DNA of 64,000 bases from positions 62,001 to 126,000 of the forward strand of contig SNVD02004626.1 in assembly GCA_013180625.2 (NCBI GenBank), in the 5' to 3' direction. Every line of letters starts with the position of its first letter. Position 1 is the first letter of the stretch. Position numbers and translations under genes: made by a program. Positions 45,876-56,339 of the stretch are shown here, piece by piece. The DNA is from Boswellia sacra. Lineage: Eukaryota > Streptophyta > Magnoliopsida > Sapindales > Burseraceae. The notes beneath the pieces were generated by a model, which made no database searches, had not been told where the DNA came from, and saw nothing but the letters and a program-made list of their open reading frames with translations.

Positions 45876-46749
45876 CACGTAGAGTGGAAGAAATAATGAA
45901 AGAGCTACTGAGATAGCTACTGAGACAAGAGCATGCTTGGCCAAAAGAAAACAACATCAAAACTTCTCATCCAGATAAATTCACCTATAAGTATATTATT
46001 CCAATCCTGTCCCATACACACCCCATGCCCTCAGTCAGTTCCTTAAGGCATTTAGGATCAACAAAATATAGAAAGCAAGGGGTTGAGTATTATGTTTGGA
46101 AAGGATGAGTTGGACAGGCAGTTCCAAAACTTCACCTTCGCTAACTATGATAAGGTTGCACTCCCTAGATTCGCTTTAATTTGAAGATTACTATAGATAC
46201 AATTAACTAAGATTTTGTCTCTCCACTGGACCAAAGTTTGAGTAACATTTTAAAGCAAGAATGCGGATTCCCATATTCCTGAAACAGCCCCTTGGTGTAC
46301 AAGATTCATGGACGAGTATGAAGATATATCAACTACTAGAGCCATAACAACCAAGCATGGTTTCTATTTAGCCCAAATCTGGTTACAAGCAAAGGAATAA
46401 TGCAATTGACAGAGCTTAGATCACAGGAAATGCAACCTCAATTAGGCTCTGATAGTGTAAAGTTGTCATAGATTGTTGGTAGTATGAAACCTTGATATGA
46501 CAAAATTATGAGCATAATTGGCAAAGTAAAACAGGGAATGACAAGTGACCTGCAATCTGTATGATTTCTCTTAACACCAATAATTTGGGAATTAAGCATC
46601 CTCACCGGCATAAGCTTCAATCTTGTTAGCTGAAAGAATTTTAGAGATCAAGCAATGTCAAAAGATGAATACTATACGATTTGACCCCAAATATAAATAA
46701 ATAAATAAAAGAGCAGAATCACATATAAAATATGCACTTGTTCTGCTCT

Positions 46750-48443
46750 ATATATAATTTGCCAAAAGGAACTTGAAAACCACCCTCTAACTCTTCCATA
46801 CCTTTTGGCAAAGATTCTCCTGAAGGATTTTGTTGCTGCACATCCCTGGTAATTTGATCTTCGATAACAATCTTGTCCATGGTAATTTGATCGTCGATAA
46901 CAATCTTGTCCATGGTCATTTGATCTTTAGTAACAATCTTGTTCATGGTAATTTGATCTTCAGTAACATTCTTGTTCATGTCATCAACTAGACAAACATT
47001 TAAATGTGATGATAAATACTTGTAGTAAGATATGCAAAAAAATAAATAAACCATTCATACTATAGTATAATGAAATAGAACCTAAGAAGATCGAAAGATG
47101 CAAAATAAGTACACTGAAAAAATTACCAGATTAAAAGGAGCCCACAGTTAAACCAAGATGAAGACCTATACTGGATTCACTTGTATTGATCAAATTTGTT
47201 GAGGAACTTTTAACACCATCAAAGCAGCTCTGTTCATTCACTTTTTTGTCAGCACCGCGTATCTTTAAATCAGAAGGCCCCAAGGAATTAGAATGTAAAC
47301 TCAAAGATTTATCATGTGATAAGGATAGCTCTAGGTCTTGTGCCTCCAACACTGGTTATATATTAGTTCTCTCACTTAATGGTGAATCAACCTTGGGACC
47401 AGTAGCGTCAGGACGAAGTGTCTCACTTCTAGGGCCCTTGTCAACTTCAAGCTCTAACTGAAAATACTCATTTGGCTCTTTACCTTATTGATTTCCTCCA
47501 ACCATAGAGACAACAACAACTGTCTCTCCAAAATCAGCAATAGATATAGACACCTTCCCTGAAAATACAACCTCATCCAAACATTCACCAGTAACACTTT
47601 CTGGACCAGATTCATTATTTTGACTTTTTATTAAATTTGGAGCAGAGTTCTGTGGCACTACAACTGTAAATCTACAACACAATTAAATGGATAATGTAAG
47701 CAGAGGAAATGAAAACAGAAAGCCTATATTAGAGAAGAGAACAACATAATGAGGAATATATAAGCCAAATTCATAGGACCAGAATTAAGTAGGTATTAAG
47801 TCACAGCATGAGATGATTAAGAAGTAACTGCAGGTACTACATTCAAAAGTGTGTGTGTGTGTGTTTGTATATATATATATCAGACATAATCTTTATTGCT
47901 AGTCACTCAATAAAACTTAAAGATAGAGATTAAACCCCTCTGATCCACCCCAAGATTGACTGAAAGCAACCCAATTTAATAAAACAATATAAAATATCAT
48001 GCTTTGATTTTATACTTATAAAGAGGTTGCATAAAAGATCCATGCTACTTGATGAGTAATAAATTTGCAGTTCCAAGCCATATCTAGAGAATACACTGAA
48101 CTAAGGAACTAACAGCCCAACATTGACCAGCAAAATAATCATCCGCTTCTAATCTACCTTGGGCATAACCATGTATCTTCAGAAGAGCCTTCTGGATCAA
48201 AGCCTACACAAAAAGCATGATACCTGTCAACATGAACAGTAAATAAATTAGGGGATACTATAAACTATAGCTGCAGAATGTTTGAGCAGTCTATGTCTAA
48301 ATTTCTAACAAATTTCAGCAAAATAATAAATTTTACCACAAATCACAAGAATCACAGGCAATTGATGTATCAAAATCAGGAACTCCTTCCATGGTGGATC
48401 CACTTCGAATTTTGCTGCCATTTCCATCCTAGCAGATAACTGC
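46750..48443 (-). pseudogene. PHD/RING-finger protein (At4g10930-like) fragment in CACTA 2
   Basis: Minus-strand exons lie at 48443-48337 (GVPDFDTSIACDSCDLW), 48203-48158 (GFDPEGSSEDTWLCPR), 47671 to about 47148 (VTGECLDEVVFSGKVSISIA, ADFGETVVVVSMVGGNQ, QDLELSLSHDKSLSLHSNSL) and 46987 to about 46750. The CDSC, W and WLCPR residues belong to a PHD finger (Cys4-His-Cys3; the His-bearing segment between exons 1 and 2 is missing or in lost sequence). Stops are seen in exon 1 (TAG after VIC) and in the long exon (TAA at 47487-47485 and 47358-47356). The last exon contains 12-residue repeats. PHD fingers read histone tails, but this fragment is non-functional. Confidence 0.75.
46846..46985 (-). repeat. 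36-39-bp coding tandem repeats (12-residue DQITMDKIV unit)
   Basis: Four units on the minus strand encode DQITMNKIV, DQMTMDKIV, DQITMDKIV and DQITRD-type repeats with no stop between them. The repeat length is a multiple of three, which suggests it expanded while coding. Confidence 0.85.
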
Positions 48444-50172
48444 CTGAAAATGAGGAAGCACATAAACTATCATGCCAAATAGTAAACATACTCTGAAATG
48501 TCAAGTGATAGTGGAATAATCATTCTGAATAAACTTGACATAACAAGAACTTCATTTTTCTTTTCTTTTCTTTTTTTTTTAATGTATTGGAACAAGTAGC
48601 TTCACATAATTTTTAAAATAACAGTAACAAACATGAGAAATTTTCCTTTTGCTCAAAGAGAGAAAGAGACATTAACCACCTCTAGATTAAATTCCGAGCT
48701 TACTGATATTGAATATGGTCATGCTGTATACTAGAAGTAAATTAATGCTTGTTTCTTTTGTAGTTTTATCAACAAGTTCACAATCAATTCTAACCATCTT
48801 CTATAAATAACTTTGTAAAGATCAAAATGAACTTCAAAAGTCTAAGATCCAGGTTCAGTAATTTGCATTAGAAACCCAAAAAGACAACAAAAGAAGGACA
48901 ATTACATTTTCATTAATGTAGTATGATGGAAAAGATAGCGTGTTGCTCTTCCCTTCAATGAACCAATCATTATCTCTACACAAATTAAAGGGGAAAGAAA
49001 GGTGACTCACTGCTCAATAACAAAGAATGTAAACCTGAGTGAGAGTGACGGACAAGCAATCACGCCTGGCGAAGCTGGAGGGACGATGAGAGGGTGCAGT
49101 TGTGGACCCTAGTGGCGAGTCGTGTGAAGACGAGGAGCGTGCAATGTAGCCATCAACCATGGTGGCAACTCGAGACGACAGAGGCGCTTGTGGCTGCAAG
49201 TGAACGAGGAAGGCGAAGGCCAAGCTTGAAGAGGGTCACGTCTGAGGAAGGGGGTGTACGCTAACCAGTGACTGTGGACTAGAACCATCTTACAAACAGT
49301 GTCACGATGGAGTGGTGACATGGACAGAAGAGATCTAGAGAGAAGGTGTTGACGTTGGTGGGTGGGTTAGGGATTTGAGATTGGGGTGTGAATGAATTTA
49401 TGAGATTTATATATTTTGTCATATATTCTAGAAACCTATATACATGAGAGGCAAGAGAGTGACCCTTAGCGTTTTGGGAATGAGAGGCAGTAAAATAATT
49501 GCATTTTGGGAAATTAAACCCACCAAAACGACACCGTATTCCCTTCTTTTTTAAATATATTAACAAATTTAATTTCTTTCTTACTTATAATTTGCGCATT
49601 TAGATTTTAAATTTTAATAAATTTATATTTAACCATTAAGTTATATTATTTAATTTTTTATTATTTATAATTTTTTAGCTGAAGATTTTAAATTATAATA
49701 TATCTATATTTAACCATAAAATCATATTTTTTTGAATAAAATATTTATATCACTATTTTAATTTCTTAATATTTATCTAAATAAAAAATAAAATTATTAT
49801 AATTTTACACAAATTTTAGAATCCACATACTTGTTACAATTTAAAAACTATGATAAATATGTGATTGAATAAAGACAAATAATGACAAATATGATAAATA
49901 GGTGGGTTTGACTTCTAAACCAATGTTATACTTCTCACTTTTTAAAAAAACCGCCAAATAAATAAATGCAAAGTGACAAAAATAAAAAATATTGTTGTAG
50001 TGTTTGCGAGGTGGAAATGTATGTCAAGTTAAGTCCGCTTTCCTTTTTTTTTTATTAGAATCATGAATAGGAATTTATTTCTTCACGAATGCTTAGAATC
50101 ATATTTAGGAGCACATGTTTATAATCATGATTAAGATTATATGAATAGAATGATGCTGGAAAAACTTATGAT

Positions 50173-50985
50173 TAGGGATGGCAAAATTACCCGGGCGAGG
50201 CCGGGTACCTGGATTCCCCAGCATTGCTGGGCTGGGGAATCGCCCAGATTTTCAGGGAGATTGGCTGGGGACGGGGAGAGGAATCCCGGGGAATGCCCAG
50301 GGCCGAGGACGAGGCTCCTCGGCCCGGCCCCGACCTGGAATAAATATAAAAACGAAGGAAAAATGCAACCTGCCAAAACGCTAGACAAAACTCGACGTGC
50401 TCGATATAGCTCGACACGACTCGACATGTATGTGTCGAGTGTCAGATGATACATTCGATACTCGATACTTATATGTCAAGTCGTGTCGGATTCACACTGA
50501 CACTCGATATCAGTCTATTTTAGTAGACATCGAGTGTTGGATGCATCATCCGACACTCGACACTTACATATTGAGTCGTGTCGAGCTATATCGAGCGCAT
50601 CGAGTTTTGTCGAGCGTTTTGGCAGGTTGCTTGTTTTAGACTTTGTTTTTTTGCCTTTTTACATCATATTTAACTATAGTGGCCTTGTATTTGTAGGTTG
50701 AAACAAATGGCAAGTGAATTGTACTCGCAAAAACAAATATAAGTACAATTAAAAAAAACAGAATTAAAAAATTCGGGGATCATTCCGGGGAATTAATATA
50801 CCCGGACCTGGGATTAAATTTCCCGGCCCTGAAATTTTCGGGGAATTTTTTGGGGACGAGGATAAAAAATCCCTCCCGGGGCGGGGAATATCCCCGGCCC
50901 CAAAATTTTCGGGGAATTTTTTGGGGACGAGGATCAAAAATCCCTCCCGGGGCCAGGGATTAGCCTCGGGTATTTGCCATCCCTA
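50173..50985. mobile_element. hAT-like non-autonomous element, 813 bp, 8-bp TSD
   Basis: The ends are TAGGGATGGCAAA and TTTGCCATCCCTA, with a perfect target duplication CTTATGAT at 50165-50172 and 50986-50993. An 8-bp duplication is the hAT signature. Inside are GC-rich arms (CCCGGGCGAGGCCGGG; TCCCGGGGCGGGGAATATCC) and two units of the palindromic TCGAGTGTCGGATG repeat also found at 21060-21785. No coding sequence. It is inserted in LTR C. Confidence 0.92.
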
Positions 50986-52819
50986 CTTATGATTGCTTTG
51001 AAGTATGCTAGGAATAGCATAGAATAGGTATGAATTACCTTAATTACCCCTTGAATGCTTGGATTGAGTTCGAATAGCTTTGCTTGATTTTAATTGATTG
51101 AATTAGGTTAGAAATATCATGCTTAGCTAGAAATGCCATGATTCACTATAAATTGATAGGAATTATGCTAGAATAATAATAGACTAGAATGCCATGGTAG
51201 AAATATCAAATATAGGTCGAAGTGCTATGATTCTAGATTATGCCATTGTATTTTAATTGATTGATATGGATAAATGTATGATTATACTATATTTAGAAAT
51301 ATGATGCCATGAAGTGATGGTGGAGTCACATTGATGGTGAGGGACCATTATTTAGAATAATGATTGAATGTATGATTGTGCTTGATAAAAGTTGAATAAA
51401 CTCACATATGATGGTGAGGAATTCACGATTTATCAATTCTCGAATTGAATGCTTATATTGAATTGCAATGAATGCTATGAATGGAATGAATGCGATATTA
51501 AGTGTTTAGAAGTAGAATTTATTTTATTGTTGAAGAGCAATGTAATCCTCTCCCATATCCCCCATGTTTGAAGGACATGTAACTCTATTCTCCTCTCTCT
51601 TTCTTTGTATGAATATACAACTGTTATTGATTGAATATCACCTTACATATCTTAATGAATATAAAATTGCAATGTGTGCATAAAATAAACCATCTAAGCA
51701 AACTATATAACAACATGAGCTATTTTTATTTGGAATACCCTAGTAGAGGCCAGATTTTGATTCGGACGAGGCGAATGGCTCGTACCTAACTTCCCAAACC
51801 TATCTCTGAAGGGATGAGGGTAGTTTAGGTCCTCAAGTGAGGGATCAGATTGCCCCCATTCATTTCCAATTGAATAATTGAGTGGCGAATCTATTTTTCT
51901 AGATGTGCTTATGGCTCATTTGTATTCCTTTATGTCTCGAAAGAGGCTTTGACATAGTATTATGGTCACAAACGCTTTGGTGGGATTAAAGCCCCATTCA
52001 TAGTGGTGACTCCACTGGGGATAAGAGAAGTTGATTCCAATTGGGATAGCAAATTCTAATACCTCATGTTGATATTTTGAGTCTTTGTATCACTACACTT
52101 TGCATACAATGAGCATGAATTGACCAAACTAGCCGTGTGGCATTGGCATGAGGAGTTTTTTACTCCATTCGATCCTTAGATGACTATTGTTGGTATCACA
52201 ACCTTTGAGCACGTACCATTGATTTGGTATAAAAGGAGACCAATCCATAGGGACATCTCTCGCTTGAAGTAGCCTACACCATTGGACCATCGAGACTCAA
52301 GCCCATGTAAATGAATATAGAAATTTTCAATAGAATGAATATCCAAAACCCATGTTGAAATGCATGTCTGTGGATGTAAATTCTCCATGATTAGAATAAC
52401 AACAACTCAAATCTCATGAAACTAGGAATAAATGCTACATGTCAAGTCACCCATAAGAAAAAAATGGGGGCATGTGCCACAAGCTAAGGTTATCGTGACG
52501 TTTAGAAGTCATGTTATGGTAATAATGCAGAATCCAACATAAGCTTGTATGATAGAATTAGGTGAGAGAATCTCGCATTCCTACATTCCATGATGATGAC
52601 TTGGGAATGAGGCCAAAAATCCTGGGAAAGAGACTCAACCTCACATGTGTGGGAGAAATAAGGTTTGAAAGCTATAAGTGTGTCAATACCCTTGTATGAG
52701 TATGTATCATATCATGCATATATGCATGCATGCATGTCATTAACACCTTTGTTTTGTAGCCATCATAGTTTGAGTTAGACGAGGTGGTCGTTTAATAAGA
52801 CAAGAGAAACCAATCGTTG

Positions 52820-54110
52820 AAATGGTTGTATACAACAACAACAATAACCAAGAGATGGTCCAGTTGAGAGCTGACATGACTGCACTCCAACAAAAAATGG
52901 CCCAACTCATTAAGGCACTCCAAAATGGGCCCAATTGCATGAAACAACCATCGTCCAAAGGTGACAGTGATGGTGAGATTAGCTAAGGTAGAGATAAGGG
53001 GAAAGGCTTAGCAAAACAAGATGCCCGAATCAGTTAGGCAATTAGCCAAAGACATCGAGAAGGTCCAATCCCTCTTGAAGAAGAAGGGACTGAAAGGGGT
53101 CGAAGACCTAGATGACATCTTGCTTATGGGAGATAGTGATTTGCCATCAAAGTTTTATATACCAGATTTGCCCAAGTTTAATGGAGAGGGCAACCCAAAA
53201 ACTCGCTTGAGATAGTATGCTACTGTTATGGGCACCACTCCTTTGTTGAAGGATTATATCTTGAAGTACTTCAAGTTGTCCTTAGAAGATGATGTTGTAG
53301 TATGGTACCATGATCTTTTTAAAAGAGTCTAAGAAGATTAGGAGAAGCTTTTTGAATAGTTTCGAGAGTAGTATTACTATAATACCCAACTAAGGGTAAA
53401 CTTGAGGGATTTGGAAAGCCGAATGAGACCTTTTAAGAATATTTGGTCCGTTAGAGGGCCAAAGGTGCTAAGATGACCACGAGACCTATAGAGAAGACCA
53501 GGTTCGTATGGTGTTCAGTGGAACCCATATCTTGATCAGTGACAGACTGACGGGCTTTCTAATCAAAACCTTTGAAGACTTGTATGATTCACACATTCAA
53601 ATAGAAGATTTGGAGGCTAGGCAGAAAAGAAGTAATACCTTAGAAGAAATTAAGAGCAATATCATCAAGCTAGTAGGTCTAGCACGAAGCATGTTGAGGT
53701 GAAAGTGGTAGCCCAACAAAGGAAGTTTAATCATTTGGGAAGACCATTGTTGAAGATCTTTACAAGATTAAGAGCTGAAGGGATTTGTAGTCATTACCAC
53801 CATGAGAGCTTCCAAATCTATTACCAAGGAATTGGAGGCATCACAAGAACTGTGAATTTCACCAAGTGACTGGTCATAAGACCAATGATTGTACTCGTCC
53901 CAGCCTTAAGATCCAAGACTTGATAAATAAGGGCCATATTCCTGATCTAGAGACACAACAGGCCAATATTAGAAGTAATCCACTACCCAACTACAAGCAG
54001 GTACCTCATTCAATGACTAGCATGATTGGGTTAGGCTTGACTGAGGAGCAAGTCATGAATTCTTTTAAGGAGAATAGATCTAACTAGGCTAAGAGAGCCA
54101 AAAGAAGGGA
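52820..54110 (+). pseudogene. gag-like region of the Tat/Ogre element
   Basis: Broken frames show a start near 52821 (VVYNNNNNNQEMVQLRADMT), then MPESVRQLAKDIEKVQSLLK (53021), then DLPSKFYIPDLPKFNGEGNP, which matches the gag core IPKFxKFDGxGDP. A later block contains DRLTGFLIKTFEDLYD and a Cys/His element, CEFHQVTGHKTNDC (about 53849-53890), as in Ogre gag proteins (CxFHxxxGHxTxxC). At least eight stops or frame changes interrupt it. Confidence 0.75.
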
Positions 54111-54119
54111 GAAGTCCAC

Positions 54120-54890
54120 GCTTAAGCAGTAAGAAGGGTCCATTAGAAAGGTAGCCACGAAGAAGAAACCCAAGGTTGAAGAACTCAAAGAAGAAAAGCC
54201 GAAAGAGATCATTGAAAGGGCAGAAGATGAGTCCATTCCTTTGGCAACCCAGATTTTCACTAAGAAGGGTGGATGGACCAATATTACAGTAAGGGAGCTA
54301 AATGAAGCCTCGAACCCGAAGTCATGTGCCTTAGTGATCCGTGAGGAGGAGCAACAAAAAGTAGATAAAGAAGAAGTTGAGGTGGAAGAAAAAGACACAA
54401 CCTCTACCAAGAAGAAGTCCATGCCATTAAGTGCCTTTACCAAGAAGTGGATGGCTAGAAAAATGGCTAGAAGAGGCCCACCACTTAGAAGACTTAAAGT
54501 GAAGAAAGGTAGCAAAGCTGGGAAAGGGACACAAGTTGAGAGCCTTGTGAGGAGAGAAAGTTTGCCTAGAAGGTGCAAAGAAGTGAGAGTAATGGGAATA
54601 CAGGACATCCCCAAAGTCAAGACATCAAGACCCTTCCAAACTTTTGGGATGACTTTAGAAGTGATGAAGAAGAAGAGAAAGTGAGAGTTGAGGGAGAAAC
54701 ACTTAAGGGCAGGAGTGAGAATGTACAAAGAGTGACAATGAGTGGTAGATTTTACCATGAGAAGGAGAAGGTGAAATCCATTGAGAAAGATGAAATTATT
54801 GAGAAGGGAAAGGAAACTACGAAGGAAGCAACTAAAGAAGAAGAGGCTAGTGATCAAGTAATTGAAGAAAACTCATTCGAATGCTAACAT
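54120..54890 (+). pseudogene. Charged linker region between gag and protease
   Basis: Two overlapping open frames (54241-54684 and 54573-54887) are rich in Lys, Glu and Arg. One has FTKKGGWTNITVRELNEASN near its start. No enzymatic domain is seen. Similar charged stretches separate gag and protease in Ogre elements. Confidence 0.5.
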
Positions 54891-54943
54891 TTAGGACTTG
54901 TTGATCTCATCCCAAAAGCATAAAGAAGCCATGGGAAAAGGGT

Positions 54944-55249
54944 TTGGAAAAAATGGAGATATCAATGGTTGCCACTCTAAATGAGATGTTGACTGCCATG
55001 ACTGGACGAGAACCCAATGAGGTAAATGAGAAGGGTGTGATCACCTTTATTGATGATGATTTACCTTTTGAAGAAAGAAATCACAGCAAGCCATTGTTCA
55101 TCACTGCAGAGATTGGTGGGAAGACGTCTCCTTGCATCATGGTAGATGATGAATCTATCATCGATATTGTGCCTATGAAGATATTGCACAAGTATAGGGC
55201 CAGTGAAGATGAACTTGAGCCTTGTAAGATTGGTGATAAGGGCCTATGA
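54944..55249 (+). pseudogene. Retrotransposon aspartic protease, Tat/Ogre type
   Basis: LFITAEIGGKTSPCIMVDDE followed by SIIDIVPMKILHK is the protease core. The active-site motif is VDDE in place of the usual VDDGS, so the Gly after Asp is replaced by Glu and the enzyme is probably inactive. The frame ends at TGA within a stretch that should continue AYDDSKR, which resumes in another frame at about 55245. Confidence 0.75.
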
Positions 55250-55366
55250 TGACTCAAAGAGGAGTGCCATTGGGATATTCAAGGCGTTAGTGAAAACTAG
55301 ACCTATTGTAGTAGTGACAGAGTCCACGACTCTTGACATTCCAATCACCTTTATTGCTTTGTTGGG

Positions 55367-55912
55367 TTGAGCATGGTTTCATCCGTTTGGTGTAGTTCCT
55401 TGAACTTTACATCAAAAGATCCATTTCAACATGGATGGGGAGATTGTGACCATTCATATAGCCTTAAAATTGCACCCACTACTTTGAGTGTGAAGGTTGG
55501 AGAAATACCTTACATGGGAGGCTTCCATGTAGCCATGGTTGATGAAGTCAATCAAATTGCTGTCAGAATAATAAAGAAGCAAGGATACTTGCCAGAAAAT
55601 GGACTTGGGAGGAATGGAAGTGGTTTGTCACCTCTTTCAAATTTCAAAGGCCAAGCTTCTAGAAGAGGGTTGGGTTATGTGTCCGATAGGGAAGAAGAAG
55701 ACTTTGAGCCTAAGAAGGGTAAGTTCATCAAGTTTGTCAAGGCCCAAGATACGAAGTATGTGGGAGTTGCTAAACCATGGATTCATAAGGGAATGTTGAA
55801 GCCTAGATTTGAGATTTTCGAGGATATCCTTCAAGCCAGAATCTTCAAGGGGTATGAGTTGATAGAAGAAATGGAGAAGATGAAGATCAAGGAGGAGAAA
55901 CCTCAAGATTAA
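55367..55912 (+). pseudogene. Protease tail and G-patch domain of the Tat/Ogre element
   Basis: Open for 181 residues. It shows IKKQGYLPENGLGRNGSGLS and QASRRGLGYV, the glycine-spaced G-patch (GxxxxxGLGxxxxG), followed by acidic and lysine-rich stretches and PRFEIFEDILQARIF. G-patch domains bind nucleic acids or helicases. Their presence between protease and RT marks Ogre/Tat elements. Confidence 0.8.
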
Positions 55913-56217
55913 GCACCGCTAATAGACCCATCTGTCAACCTCGCTGCTTTCATTGAAGAAGGGATCAAGGATGTTTCCTATGATGATGTATTTGTTCCTG
56001 ACCTATTTGAAGAAGAGGATATTGTATATGTTTCAAAATTCAATACAATAAAGAATAATTTTGCTTACTTGTTTGATGTCTATCCTAATGGTATTATGCA
56101 TCATCATTTGCATTTCACTAGTATATTTGACATCAACACCATTCATACTCATGACATTAATCTTGGTACAATTGAAAAAGCCAAGAACATATACATTGCA
56201 CTTGATACAACTCCTGA

Positions 56218-56252
<35 letters not shown>

Positions 56253-56339
56253 TTTGAAAAATTACTAAAAAAACATGAAGAAGTCTTCGCCTGGTCTTAT
56301 GATGACGTGCCTGGAATCAATAATAACATTGCTAAACAT

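Larger units (their letters stand above)
45545..50002. mobile_element. Gene-capturing CACTA element 2 (4458 bp)
   Basis: The ends are CACTACAAGAAAAATGC (45545) and ATTGTTGTAGTG (50002), with target duplication TTT (45542-45544 and 50003-50005). Subterminal TTGGCRGT/GCCGCCAAGT repeats occur at 45565-45875, and AACCGCCAAATAAA near the right end. No transposase is recognised. The interior carries a PHD/RING-finger gene fragment on the minus strand. The subterminal motif (GGCGGTTTT/CCGCCAA) differs from that of CACTA 1 (CCGCCGTAAA), so the two are different subfamilies. Confidence 0.92.
44764..52002 (+). mobile_element. LTR C (5' LTR of the long gypsy copy), with two insertions
   Basis: It starts TGTAAACACTAGATTTTTGA (44764) and ends GCCCCATTCATA (52002). 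It is followed by GTGGTGACTCCACTGGGG at 52003, the primer-binding region. After removing CACTA 2 (45545-50002) and the hAT-like element (50173-50985) with their duplications, the LTR is about 1.95 kb, matching copies A and D. Confidence 0.85.

Noticed and set aside
49014..49321. Short minus-strand frames near the right end of CACTA 2
   Set aside because: They could be the captured 5' end of the PHD/RING gene, but neither frame resembles a known N terminus and splice borders are unclear.
54084..54857. 257-residue minus-strand frame
   Set aside because: It is the reverse of the Lys/Glu-rich gag-protease linker and has no family match. The plus-strand retroelement reading explains the sequence.
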